From Plantactinospora alkalitolerans (GTDB taxonomy: Bacteria; Actinomycetota; Actinomycetes; Mycobacteriales; Micromonosporaceae), in the NCBI RefSeq assembly GCF_015690345.1, contig NZ_JADPUN010000213.1:1-64000 (forward strand): a stretch of DNA of 64,000 bases, written 5' to 3'. A program made the translations under genes and the position numbers. Positions 1 to 8,661 of this stretch are shown here, in pieces; position 1 is the first letter of the stretch; each line of letters starts with the position of its first letter. The notes beneath the pieces are model-generated. The model searched no databases, was not told the DNA's origin, and saw only the letters and a program-made list of their open reading frames with translations.

Positions 1-59
1 CCCCGACGAAAAGTAACCCCCGCACCCCTCGCCGCTCGCTCGCTTCGCGTTGAGGGAGG

Positions 60-112
60 TTAGGAAGGGGCCCTTCCTATACAGAAAGCGATAAGAAGGG
101 GCCCTTCCTTAC
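60..112. repeat. Pair of GC-rich palindromes at the 3' end of the amidohydrolase gene
   Basis: Two near-palindromes sit side by side. The first, about 61-79, is TAGGAAGGGGCCCTTCCTA; the second, about 92-111, has the same AAGGGGCCCTT core. They are separated by an AT-richer spacer. The leftward amidohydrolase gene stops at 77-79, inside the pair, so the second palindrome encodes its last residues (KGPFLSLSV). The hairpin could end transcription. The doubled form and shared core also fit a dispersed intergenic repeat family, which I associate with Micromonospora from memory only. Confidence 0.65.
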
Positions 113-1147
113 CGCTCTGCCGCGCAGGACGACGGCGCGGGGAGTGTCGAGCTGGCGGAGGTCGGTTCGGGGATCTTCGGCGTAGACGGTGACGTCGGCG
201 GGGGCGCCAGGGGTGAGGCCGGGCAGGCCGAGGTAGGCGCGGGCGGTCCAGGAGGCCGATCCGAGCGCGTCGTGCGGGCGTACGCCGGCGGCGACCATCG
301 CGCGGACCTCGTCGGCGACCCGTCCGTGCGGCCGGGTGTCGGTACCGGCCAACAGGGTGACTCCGGCCTCGGCGGCGGCGGCCACCAGCGGTCCGTGGGC
401 GGTGGCGCCGCCGACGTACCAGCGTCGGTGCGGTCTGTCCGGAGTCGCGCGCCGCCGCTCGAGCGATGCGGTGATCACCGACAGCGTCGGGGTCAACGCG
501 GTGCCCTGTTCGGCCATCCTGGCCAGCAGGGCCGGGTCCAGACACATGCCGTGTTCCAGCGAGTCCACCCCGGCCGCCACCGCCGCCGTACCGCCCGCTG
601 CCTGCTGAGAGTGCACGGCGACGCGACCTGCCACGGCGTGGACCGCGTCCACCACGGCACGCAGCACCGGCACCGGTACGGGTTCGTCGTCCAGATCCCA
701 GTCGGCGATGATCTTCGCCCATCCGGTCCGGGCGGCCTGTGCCGCGGCGACCCGGGGCAGCTCCGCGTGGTCGACCCGGTGACCCCAGCCGTCGAAGAAC
801 TGACCGTGCTGGGCGATCCACGGTCCGGCGTGTACGGCACGCGGCAGCTCCGGATCGACACCGAACCAGTCCGGTGGCTCTCCGGCCAGGCCGGGCGAGC
901 GGATCAGTGCCACGCCGGACTGGGCGTGCCGGCGCAGGTCCTCGCGCAGCAGCTCCTCGTCCAGCGGATCGCCGGGCAGTTCGGCTCCCGGATGGGTGTG
1001 CGCGTCGACCAGGCCGGGAAGCAGCCAGCCCTCGGCGACCAGTTCGGCACCCCGGACCGGGTCGGTGGTCCAGCGGTCCCCGTCGGCGTACAGGTCGACC
1101 CACTCGCCGTCGGGCAGGGCGTGGCCGCGTACCCGCAGGACGGTCAT
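77..1147 (-). CDS. Amidohydrolase family protein (imidazolonepropionase-like)
   Basis: This is a metal-dependent amidohydrolase of about 356 residues, a cytosolic TIM-barrel hydrolase. Visible family motifs are the HxH metal pair in VDAHTHPG after the small N-terminal beta domain, a probable bridging Lys in WAKIIAD, the downstream metal histidines in VAVHSQ and SLEHGM, and the catalytic Asp in LLAGTDTRPHG. The C-terminus returns to the beta domain (GAPADVTVYAEDPRTD). I chose the ATG at 1147 because translation upstream is Arg/Ser-rich and unlike the family; an in-frame GTG at 1216 would add 23 residues. The last nine residues come from a palindromic repeat. The substrate cannot be told from sequence; cyclic amides, Xaa-Pro dipeptides or xenobiotics are all handled by relatives. 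Confidence 0.85.
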   Translation of the reverse strand: MTVLRVRGHALPDGEWVDLYADGDRWTTDPVRGAELVAEGWLLPGLVDAHTHPGAELPGDPLDEELLREDLRRHAQSGVALIRSPGLAGEPPDWFGVDPELPRAVHAGPWIAQHGQFFDGWGHRVDHAELPRVAAAQAARTGWAKIIADWDLDDEPVPVPVLRAVVDAVHAVAGRVAVHSQQAAGGTAAVAAGVDSLEHGMCLDPALLARMAEQGTALTPTLSVITASLERRRATPDRPHRRWYVGGATAHGPLVAAAAEAGVTLLAGTDTRPHGRVADEVRAMVAAGVRPHDALGSASWTARAYLGLPGLTPGAPADVTVYAEDPRTDLRQLDTPRAVVLRGRAVRKGPFLSLSV

Positions 1148-1250
1148 CGCGGCCGACCGGCGTGTACGGCGCTCGGAGCCTGCTCGGCCGGACGAAGCGA
1201 GGTCATCGCCGACCACCCTACCGCCCGACGCGCTGACCTGCCGTGGTCGG

Positions 1251-2537
1251 TCAGGAGACCAGCAGCAGGGTGCCGACGGTGGCGGCGGTGCAGCAGATCG
1301 CCAGCACCAGTCCGGTCGCCATGAACTTGCCCAGCGGCACCCGTACGCCGTAGGCCGCGCAGCGTTCGTACCAGATCAGGGTCGCGAGGGAGGCCCACGG
1401 GGTGGCCAGTGGACCGACGTTGGTGCCGATCAGCAGGGCGAGCAGTTGGGTGTGGTTGGCGAACGGCACCACGGCCTCACCGGCGACGTACGCGGGGAGG
1501 TTGTTGACCACGTTGGACAGGACGGCGCCGGTGGCACCGGCCCGGAACGCGCCGGTCGTACCGGGGTCCGTGCCGATCAGCGCGCCGACGAGGTCGTTCA
1601 GCCCGTACCGGCCGACGGTCCGGAGGACCAGGAACAGGCCGGTGACGAAGATCAGCAGCCGCCACGGGACCAGGGCCAGGGTCAGCCGCTCGCGGGCGCG
1701 TACCGCGAAGCCGACGATGACGATGCCGGCGGCGATCGCCGAGGCGAGCCCGATCTCCACCCCGAGCAGGATGCCGGCGACGAAGAGGAGGCAGGCAGCG
1801 AAGGCCGTACGGTAGAGCACCAGGTCGGCCGGGGCCTGCGGCGCTGGCGGCTCGAACCGGTCGGCTCCGCGCTGTCCCCGCCGCCAGTACCAGAACCACA
1901 GCGCCGCCATGGTGACCGCGATCGCGACGAGTTGGGGCAGCCACATCCGGCCGGCGAACGGTACCGGCTCCAGTCGGACCCGGTTGGCGGCGAGAATGTT
2001 CGTCAGGTTCGACACCGGCAGCAGCAGGCTCGCCGTGTTGGCCAGCCAGACCGTGGTCATCGCCAGCGGCACCGCCGGGATGCCCAGCCGGACGGCCAGC
2101 GCCAGCATCACCGGGGTGAGCAGCACCGCCGTGGTGTCGAGGTTCAGCGCGATCGTGGTGACCGACGCGAAGAGCACGCAGAGCAGGAACAGTGCCAGGT
2201 AGCTGCCCCGGGCGACGCTGGCCAGCCGGCCGGCGATCACGTCGAACACCCCGGCGGTGGCGGTCAGCTCGGCCACGATCACGATCGTGCCGAGGAAGAG
2301 CAGGATCGGCATGATCCGGGTCATCGTGTCGTCCGCCTCGGGCACCGGCAGGAGACCGGTCAGGAGACAGATCAGCCCGACGGCCAGCAGGCCGATCGAG
2401 ATCCAGTCGAGCACGCCGAGCCGGCCCAGCCAGCCCGGCCGGGAACCGGGCGGGCCGCCGGACGAGGTCGGCGGGGAGTGGCTGGCGGCAGGGGACGGGC
2501 CGTCCGGGTCGATGCCCACGAAGCAGGATCTTCGCAC
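1251..2537 (-). CDS. ArsB/NhaD (SLC13-like) integral membrane permease
   Basis: This is a membrane permease of up to 428 residues with about ten hydrophobic segments, the usual ArsB or NhaD length. The family-like stretches are a first helix after GVLDWIS, the motif LNLDTTAVLLTPV, and NTASLLLPVSNLTN, which resembles the NLTN signature of ArsB-type arsenite and anion transporters. A second half repeats the helical pattern and ends near the C-terminus with NVGPLATPWASLATLIW. No arsR, arsC or arsenite gene lies beside it, so the substrate stays open: arsenite, a dicarboxylate or a sodium/proton antiport role. The GTG at 2537 is the longest start. The first 45 residues are Pro/Ser/Gly-rich, so a start further in is possible. 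It is divergent from the TIR-NACHT gene. Confidence 0.75.
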   Translation of the reverse strand: MRRSCFVGIDPDGPSPAASHSPPTSSGGPPGSRPGWLGRLGVLDWISIGLLAVGLICLLTGLLPVPEADDTMTRIMPILLFLGTIVIVAELTATAGVFDVIAGRLASVARGSYLALFLLCVLFASVTTIALNLDTTAVLLTPVMLALAVRLGIPAVPLAMTTVWLANTASLLLPVSNLTNILAANRVRLEPVPFAGRMWLPQLVAIAVTMAALWFWYWRRGQRGADRFEPPAPQAPADLVLYRTAFAACLLFVAGILLGVEIGLASAIAAGIVIVGFAVRARERLTLALVPWRLLIFVTGLFLVLRTVGRYGLNDLVGALIGTDPGTTGAFRAGATGAVLSNVVNNLPAYVAGEAVVPFANHTQLLALLIGTNVGPLATPWASLATLIWYERCAAYGVRVPLGKFMATGLVLAICCTAATVGTLLLVS

Positions 2538-2613
2538 ATGCCGCCGGGCGGGATTCCGACGGCGGAGCGCAGCGTGCCGGCTCCGCAGGGACGGCCACCC
2601 GACCGCCCGCCCT

Positions 2614-2629
2614 GCATACTGTCCAAGTG
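2614..2629 (+). promoter_or_regulatory. Possible -10 box of a leaderless transcript for the TIR-NACHT gene
   Basis: The hexamer CATACT at 2614-2619 lies seven bases before the GTG start at 2627. No Shine-Dalgarno sequence is visible in the 20 bases upstream. This spacing would place the transcription start on or next to the start codon, as in leaderless actinobacterial mRNAs. No convincing -35 box was found, so this is a suggestion only. Confidence 0.3.
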
Positions 2630-5600
2630 GTAGGTCGCGTGCAGCCAGGCCGGGCCGAGCGGCCCATCGACTTTTTCATCAGCTACTCCCCGGCGGACGA
2701 GCGCTGGGCGACCTGGCTCGCCTGGGAGTTCGAGGCCGCCGGATACCGGACGATGCTGCAGGCCTGGGACTTCGTGCCCGGCACCAACTTCATCGACTTC
2801 ATGGACCGGGGCATCCGGGAGGCGGCCGTGGTGGTCGCCGTCCTCTCCGAACGGTACCTGCGCTCCACCTACGGCAAACTGGAGTGGCAGGCCGCGCTGC
2901 GGGCCGACCCGACCGGCACCGGCAACAAGCTGGTGACCGTCCGGATCGAGGACTGTCCACTGGACGGTCTGCTGGCCACCATCACCTACGTGGACCTGGT
3001 CGGCGTCGCGGACCCCGCGCAGGCCCGGGGTCGGGTGCTGGACCGGATCCGGCAGGCGCTCGACGGTCGGGCCAAGCCCGACCAGCAGCCGCTCTTTCCG
3101 CAGCCCCGGTCGGCGACGACCGGAGCCGGCCAGCTACCGGAGCCGGTCGCGGCCGGGCTCGGACGCCGGCCACGATCCCGGCGTACGCCGATCAACCCGC
3201 CGCAGTTTCCGCCGGCTGCCGGTGCCGCGCCGGGTACCCGCACCGCGCTGACCGTGCTCCAGGTGGCCGGTCCCCGGTTCGGTCGCGGAGTGATCGAGCC
3301 CGGCGCCCCGGTCACCCCCGGCGAGCTGCAAGAGAACATCATGGGCGAGCTGACCCTGCTGATGAACGACGGTGTGCCCCGACCCGACCTGATCGTGGTG
3401 GCCGGCAACCTCACCGAGTCGGGTAGCGCCCGGGAGTTCGAGGACGCGCTGAGCTTCCTCACCGGCCTGCGGGTACTGGTCGGGGTGGAGCCGCACCGGC
3501 TGGTGGTGGTCCCCGGCGCCCGGGACATCACCCGGGCCGCGAGTCGGGCCTACTTCGCCACCTGCGAGGCCGACGACGTCGACCCGCAGCCGCCCTACTG
3601 GCCGAAGTGGCGGCACTATGCCCGGCTGTTCGACGAGGTCTACCAGGGGCTGGAAGAACCGATCTTCGACAGTGAACAGCCCTGGACCCTGTACGCCGTA
3701 CCGGACCTCCAGGTGGTGGTGGCGGGGCTCAACTCCACCATCGCGGACAGTCACCGTGACGAGGACCACTACGGGCACCTCGGCGAGGCCCAGGCAAGCT
3801 GGTTCGCCCAGTGGCTGCGCCCGTACCAGCAGACCGGCTGGCTGCGGCTCGGGGTGATGGCGCACGATCCCGGCGACGCCGGCCCGTACGCCGGAGGCCT
3901 GCTCACCGGCCCGGAGTCGCCGCTGCGCGACGGCGCCAACTTCGGCCGGCTGGTCGCGCCGATGCTGAACCTGCTGATGTCCGGGGCCGCGCCGTCCGGC
4001 GGGGCGGCCGAGACGGCGGTACCGGTCGCACCGCCGGTCACGGACGGACGCGCCCAGGTGCTCCGGCTCGGCCCGACCGGCCTGACCCGCTGGGTGCTCG
4101 GCCGGCACGACCGGTACGACGCCGGCGAGGAGATCCCCCGCCGCTGGTCCCGGGTCGAGGCGACCTTCGGCACCGCCGGCCCGGCCCAGGTGCCCGGCCA
4201 GCGGGTGTCCGGGCACGACGAGGGCCCGGCCCAGAGTTCCGGGCCGGCCGGTCCGGGGCAGGGCGTCGACGACCGGGCGGAGTTCGGGGCGGACGGCCCG
4301 GACCAGCGGCCCGACCCGGCCGAGGAACTGCTCGACCGGCTGGCCGAGGTCTGCGAGGCGCGGCACGACCGGGTGTTGATCCGGCGGGTCGGCGGGCAGC
4401 GGGCCGGGGCACAGCCGGTCGGCGAGCGGGCCGGTGACCTGCCGCACCTGTTCCTCACCTACCGCGAGGACGGCGTGGTCCGGCAGCAGCGGGTCGGGGT
4501 GAGCCTCGGCCAGCCGACCCCGGCGCAGGTCGACGCCTTCGCCCGGCGGGTGCACGCCGCGAATCCGGAGATCAGCTCGGAGCTGGTCTACGACGGCCCC
4601 CGGTTCCCCCGCGCCCAGTACGACGACGCGCTGCGCCGGGGTGTCCGGGTGCTCAACCTGACCGAGTTCCAGGGCCTGCTGGACCTGCGCGACTACGTCG
4701 CGGCGCAGACCGCCCGGTTGCAGGCCGACCAGCTCTACCCACCCGGCCTGTACGTGCCGCAGCGCTACCGCCATCTCGTCGGCGGGGAGCAGGGCGTCCA
4801 GGAGGACGTGGTCGAGGAACTGCTGCGGATGATGAACGCCCCGGACGGCCGGTTCGCCCTGGTGCTCGGCGACTTCGGCCGGGGCAAGACCTTCGCGTTG
4901 CGGGAGCTGGCCCGACGGCTGCCGACGGCCGCGCCGGACCTGATCCCGATCCTGGTGGAGCTGCGCGCACTGGACAAGGCGCACTCGGTCGACGGGCTGG
5001 TCGCGGCCCACCTGGCCAACCACGGCGAGCAGGTGATCGACCTCAAGGCGTTCCGGTTCATGCTCCGGCAGGGGCGGATCGTGCTGCTCTTCGACGGCTT
5101 CGACGAGCTGGTCGCCCGGGTCACCTACGACCGCGCGGCGGACCATCTGGAGGCGCTGCTCCAGGCCGCCGACGGCAACGCCAAGGTCGTGGTCAGCAGC
5201 CGTACCCAGCACTTCAAGACCAACTCGCAGGTGCTCACCGCCCTCGGCGAACGGGTCGGGCTGTTGCCGCACCGCCGGGTGCTCAACATCGAGGACTTCA
5301 CGCCGGGGCAGATCCGCACCTATCTTCGACACCGCTACGGCGGCGACGAGCAGGCCGCCCAGGACCGGATGGACCTGCTGCGCGGCGTACAGGACCTGCT
5401 CGGGCTCTCCCGCAATCCGCGGATGCTCGGCTTCATCGCCAACCTGGACGACCGCCGGCTCGCGGCGGTGGCCGGGACGAGCGCCACGTTCAGCGCGGCG
5501 GCGCTGTACCGGGAGATCCTCCAGTCCTGGCTCGACTTCGAGGAGCGGCGGACCCAGGGGGTGCCGGGTGCGCCGGTCAGCCTCGGCCAGGCGGAACTCC

Positions 5601-8503
5601 TGGTCGCGGTGACCCGGCTCGCACTGCGGCTCTGGGAGAGCGGTGAGTCCTACCTGCGACTGGCGGAGATCGCCGAGGTCGCCGAGACGCTGACCGACCT
5701 CGCCGAGTACCGGCTGTCCCGGCAGCAGGCGACGCACGCGGTGGGCGCGGGCAGCCTGCTGGTCCGTACCGACGAGGGGTTGTTCGGCTTCATCCACGCC
5801 TCGGTGGTCGAGTGGCTCGTCGCGAACGACCTGGCGGAGCGGCTGAACCGGGGCGAGGCGCCGCTGGCCCTGACCCGCCGGCCGTTGTCCCAGCTCACCG
5901 TCGACTTCCTCTCCGATCTGGCGAACGCCGCGCGCTGCGAGGAGTGGGCCGGCCGGATCCTCGGCGACGAGACCGCCAACGAGACGGCGCGGGCGAACGC
6001 GCTCCGGCTCAGCGCCCGGTTGCGGCTGCCGTCCCGGGCCGACCTGCGGGGCGCCTCGCTGCGCGGCGAGGATCTCTCGCATCGGGAGCTGGCCGGCGCG
6101 GACCTGAGCGAGGCGGACCTCAGCGACGCCCGGCTGGTAGCCACCAACCTGCGCGGCGCGAACCTGCGTGGTGCCCGGCTGGCCGGCGCCCGGCTGGACC
6201 AGACCAACCTGGTCGACGCCGACCTGCGCGGTGCGGACCTGACCGGTGCCCGGTTCCTCCGGGCCGACCTGCGCGGGGTCGCGGTGCTGGGTAGCAGTTG
6301 GCATCGGGCCTCGCTGATCGACGTGCAGGCCGACCGGGCGCTGCTGATCGCTCCGGAACTGCGCGGCGCGGTACTGGCACCCGGTCGGCCGGTGGTGCCC
6401 GGGTTGGCGCCACCGGCCGTCGGCGTCGCGTACGGCTTCGAGGTCGGACGCATCCCGGACCCGGTGGCGTACGGCCCGGACGGCACGACGCTCGCGGTGG
6501 GCAGCGACGACGGCGGGGTGCTGATCTGTGACACCGCGTCCGGGCTGCCGGTCCGGACCCTCCAGGGCCACCGTGGCCGGGTGTACCTGGTGGACTACGA
6601 CATCGCCGGGCACCAGTTGGTGACCGCGTCGGCCGACCTGACCGTCCGGCTCTGGGACGCGGACCACGGTGACCTGCGGCACGTGCTGGAGGGCTTCCGG
6701 GACTGGGTCTGGCCGGTGACGGTGGACCGGTCCCGGGGCATGCTGGCGGTCGGCGACGCCGCCGGTACGGTCCGGGTCTTCGACACCGGCACCGCCGAGC
6801 CCCGCCACGAGTTGACCGGGCACGCCCCGCCGATCTGGACCGCCTCGTTCAGTCCCGACGGGACGCTGCTGCTGGTGGGGGACAGCGCCGGGGTGGTCCG
6901 GGGTTGGGACCTGGGCACCGGCACCCTGCGCTACGAAAAGCGCGACCCGGAGGTCGGTTACCGGCTCCAGATCAGCACGGACGGCACCCTGCTGGCCGTA
7001 GCCGGGCAGGGCGGCCGGATCCGGATCAGCGACATCCGTACCGGCGAGGACCGGGTGGTGCTGCGCGGCCACGAGGCGGACGTCTACGCGCTGGACTTCG
7101 ATCCGACCGGGACGCTGCTGGCCTCCGGGGACATCCAGGGTTCGGTGCGGCTCTGGGAGCCGACGACCGGCCGGGCCGTCCGGACCCTCGACCGGCAGAC
7201 CGGGGCCATCTACAGTGTCCGGTTCAACGGCGCCGGGGAGACGCTGGCCGCTGCCTCCAGCGACGGCGGGGTCCGGCTGTGGGACGTGCCGACCGGGCAA
7301 CTTCGGCACGAGTTGAGCCGGCACCGGGGTTCGGTGTGGCCGATCGCGTTCCACCCCACCGAGGACCAGTTGGTGACCAGCAGCAACGACGGCACCACCC
7401 GGCTGTGGGACGTACGCTCCGGTCAGTGCCAGCACACGTTGCGCGGGCACGGCCGGCGGGTCACCTCGGTGGCGTTTCGGGAGGACGGGTCGATGCTGGC
7501 CAGTTGCGGCAACGACGGCGTGGTCCGGTTGTGGGACCCGCGGGGCGGGCGCTGCGTACGGCAGATCGCGGGTACGTCGGACCGGTTGATCTCGGCCGTC
7601 TTCTGCCCCGGTACGCCGGTTCTCGCCGCGGCCAGCGGTGACGGTGGCGTGCACCTGTGGAATGTGGAGACCGGTGTGGACGAGCGGGAGCTCGACGTGG
7701 ACACCGACCACGTCTGGGCGGAGGCGTTCAGCCCGGACGGGGACGTGATGGCGACCGCCAACGACGACGACACGGTGCGACTGTGGTACCGCACGACCGG
7801 TCGGCAGATCGGCACGCTGAGCCCGCACCGGGGGCGGGTCCGCTCGGTCGCGTTCAGTCCGGACGGTCTGACGATCGCGACCGGTTGCGACGATCGGCTG
7901 GTACGGCTCTGGGACGCCGCGTCCGGTACCTGCCGGCACAGCCTGGAGCAGCACACCGACCGGGTCTACGCGGTGGTGTTCAGCCCGGACGGTGGGCTGC
8001 TGGTCAGTGCGAGCAACGACGGCACCGCCGTGCTCTGGGACACGGTGACCGGTGCCCGGGTGCGGGTGTTCACCGAGCACACGGGTCGGCTCTGGACGGC
8101 GGCGTTCAGCCCGGACGGCAAGCTGCTGGCAACCGCCGGTGACGATCTGGCGATCCGGTTGTGGGATCCCCGTACCGGGCGCCGGCACGGGTCGCTGGGT
8201 GGGCACAGCCGGCGGGTCTGGTCGGTGGCGTTCAGTCCGGACAGTACGCTCCTGGCCAGCGCCGCGGACGACGGCAGCGTACGGCTGTGGGACGTGGCCG
8301 ATCCGGAGCACGCGCAGCCCCGGCTGACCCTGCTCGGGCTGCCGGACGGCTGGGCGGCGCTGAGCCCGGACGGGCGGTACAAGTTGGAAGGTGACGCCGC
8401 CGGCCAGTTCTGGCACGCGATCGGCACCTGTCGGTTCGAGACCGGTGAGCTCGACGCCTACCTCACCCAGGTCCGCCGGCTGCCGGCCGACGCACCCTTC
8501 TAG
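2627..8503 (+). CDS. TIR - degenerate metallophosphoesterase - NACHT - pentapeptide - WD40 protein
   Basis: This is a giant multidomain STAND protein of 1958 residues. The order is: TIR domain (about 12-150, with the candidate NADase glutamate E86 in YGKLEWQ); Pro-rich linker; a metallophosphoesterase-like domain (about 205-460); a small region resembling a restriction-endonuclease-like fold (about 560-700); a NACHT NTPase with Walker A GDFGRGKT (K754) and Walker B LLFDGFDE (D823); helical sensor region; pentapeptide repeats (about 1137-1222, A(D/N)L-type); then about 15 WD40 blades to 1905 and a conserved-looking tail. The phosphoesterase part has lost its metal ligands: GNL for GDL at 261, PGARD for PGNHD at 296-300, AH for HH near 412, and no HGHTH near 450. 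Such proteins are thought to sense a ligand through the repeats and switch on the TIR effector through NTPase oligomerisation. The trigger is unknown, and immune or developmental roles are both possible. Confidence 0.9.
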   Translation: MVGRVQPGRAERPIDFFISYSPADERWATWLAWEFEAAGYRTMLQAWDFVPGTNFIDFMDRGIREAAVVVAVLSERYLRSTYGKLEWQAALRADPTGTGNKLVTVRIEDCPLDGLLATITYVDLVGVADPAQARGRVLDRIRQALDGRAKPDQQPLFPQPRSATTGAGQLPEPVAAGLGRRPRSRRTPINPPQFPPAAGAAPGTRTALTVLQVAGPRFGRGVIEPGAPVTPGELQENIMGELTLLMNDGVPRPDLIVVAGNLTESGSAREFEDALSFLTGLRVLVGVEPHRLVVVPGARDITRAASRAYFATCEADDVDPQPPYWPKWRHYARLFDEVYQGLEEPIFDSEQPWTLYAVPDLQVVVAGLNSTIADSHRDEDHYGHLGEAQASWFAQWLRPYQQTGWLRLGVMAHDPGDAGPYAGGLLTGPESPLRDGANFGRLVAPMLNLLMSGAAPSGGAAETAVPVAPPVTDGRAQVLRLGPTGLTRWVLGRHDRYDAGEEIPRRWSRVEATFGTAGPAQVPGQRVSGHDEGPAQSSGPAGPGQGVDDRAEFGADGPDQRPDPAEELLDRLAEVCEARHDRVLIRRVGGQRAGAQPVGERAGDLPHLFLTYREDGVVRQQRVGVSLGQPTPAQVDAFARRVHAANPEISSELVYDGPRFPRAQYDDALRRGVRVLNLTEFQGLLDLRDYVAAQTARLQADQLYPPGLYVPQRYRHLVGGEQGVQEDVVEELLRMMNAPDGRFALVLGDFGRGKTFALRELARRLPTAAPDLIPILVELRALDKAHSVDGLVAAHLANHGEQVIDLKAFRFMLRQGRIVLLFDGFDELVARVTYDRAADHLEALLQAADGNAKVVVSSRTQHFKTNSQVLTALGERVGLLPHRRVLNIEDFTPGQIRTYLRHRYGGDEQAAQDRMDLLRGVQDLLGLSRNPRMLGFIANLDDRRLAAVAGTSATFSAAALYREILQSWLDFEERRTQGVPGAPVSLGQAELLVAVTRLALRLWESGESYLRLAEIAEVAETLTDLAEYRLSRQQATHAVGAGSLLVRTDEGLFGFIHASVVEWLVANDLAERLNRGEAPLALTRRPLSQLTVDFLSDLANAARCEEWAGRILGDETANETARANALRLSARLRLPSRADLRGASLRGEDLSHRELAGADLSEADLSDARLVATNLRGANLRGARLAGARLDQTNLVDADLRGADLTGARFLRADLRGVAVLGSSWHRASLIDVQADRALLIAPELRGAVLAPGRPVVPGLAPPAVGVAYGFEVGRIPDPVAYGPDGTTLAVGSDDGGVLICDTASGLPVRTLQGHRGRVYLVDYDIAGHQLVTASADLTVRLWDADHGDLRHVLEGFRDWVWPVTVDRSRGMLAVGDAAGTVRVFDTGTAEPRHELTGHAPPIWTASFSPDGTLLLVGDSAGVVRGWDLGTGTLRYEKRDPEVGYRLQISTDGTLLAVAGQGGRIRISDIRTGEDRVVLRGHEADVYALDFDPTGTLLASGDIQGSVRLWEPTTGRAVRTLDRQTGAIYSVRFNGAGETLAAASSDGGVRLWDVPTGQLRHELSRHRGSVWPIAFHPTEDQLVTSSNDGTTRLWDVRSGQCQHTLRGHGRRVTSVAFREDGSMLASCGNDGVVRLWDPRGGRCVRQIAGTSDRLISAVFCPGTPVLAAASGDGGVHLWNVETGVDERELDVDTDHVWAEAFSPDGDVMATANDDDTVRLWYRTTGRQIGTLSPHRGRVRSVAFSPDGLTIATGCDDRLVRLWDAASGTCRHSLEQHTDRVYAVVFSPDGGLLVSASNDGTAVLWDTVTGARVRVFTEHTGRLWTAAFSPDGKLLATAGDDLAIRLWDPRTGRRHGSLGGHSRRVWSVAFSPDSTLLASAADDGSVRLWDVADPEHAQPRLTLLGLPDGWAALSPDGRYKLEGDAAGQFWHAIGTCRFETGELDAYLTQVRRLPADAPF

Positions 8504-8542
8504 ACGGTCTGGCCGCTAGACGGTTTCATCTTTGGACGGTCT
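8501..8542 (+). repeat. Three direct repeats of a TAGACGGTCT-like decamer with 16-bp period
   Basis: The decamers at 8501, 8517 and 8533 read TAGACGGTCT, TAGACGGTTT and TGGACGGTCT. They are exactly 16 bp apart, starting on the stop codon of the TIR-NACHT gene. The role is unknown. They could be slippage products or sites for a protein that binds every turn and a half. Confidence 0.55.
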
Positions 8543-8589
8543 CACCCTGCCGATTCTCCGGAGTTTCGCCGCATCGCCTCAAATGGCGG

Positions 8590-8656
8590 TATAACGGGAC
8601 TAACAGTGAATTTCCGGCACGGCCGGTCCTCGGCGTGCCGCGACTCGCGAAAGGCT
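8590..8656 (+). promoter_or_regulatory. Possible promoter and ribosome binding site of the GT4 gene
   Basis: The spacer ahead of the glycosyltransferase is AT-richer than its surroundings and holds a -10-like TATAAC at about 8590. A purine-rich GCGAAAGG lies nine bases before the ATG at 8662 and supports that start over an in-frame codon 27 bases upstream. Confidence 0.4.
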
Positions 8657-8661
8657 CGACC

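Noticed and set aside
1-60. A possible gene end at the left edge
   Set aside because: No frame with a supported start or family match was seen in these bases.
6430-8345. Regular repeats that could suggest a CRISPR or satellite array
   Set aside because: They are WD40 codons of one protein; the DNA units are variable, about 125 bases long and have no spacer structure.
3134-8416. A 1760-codon open frame antisense to the TIR-NACHT gene
   Set aside because: The long frame is a by-product of high GC at third positions and of the repeated WD40 codons. Its translation is Pro/Arg/Gln-rich with no domain.
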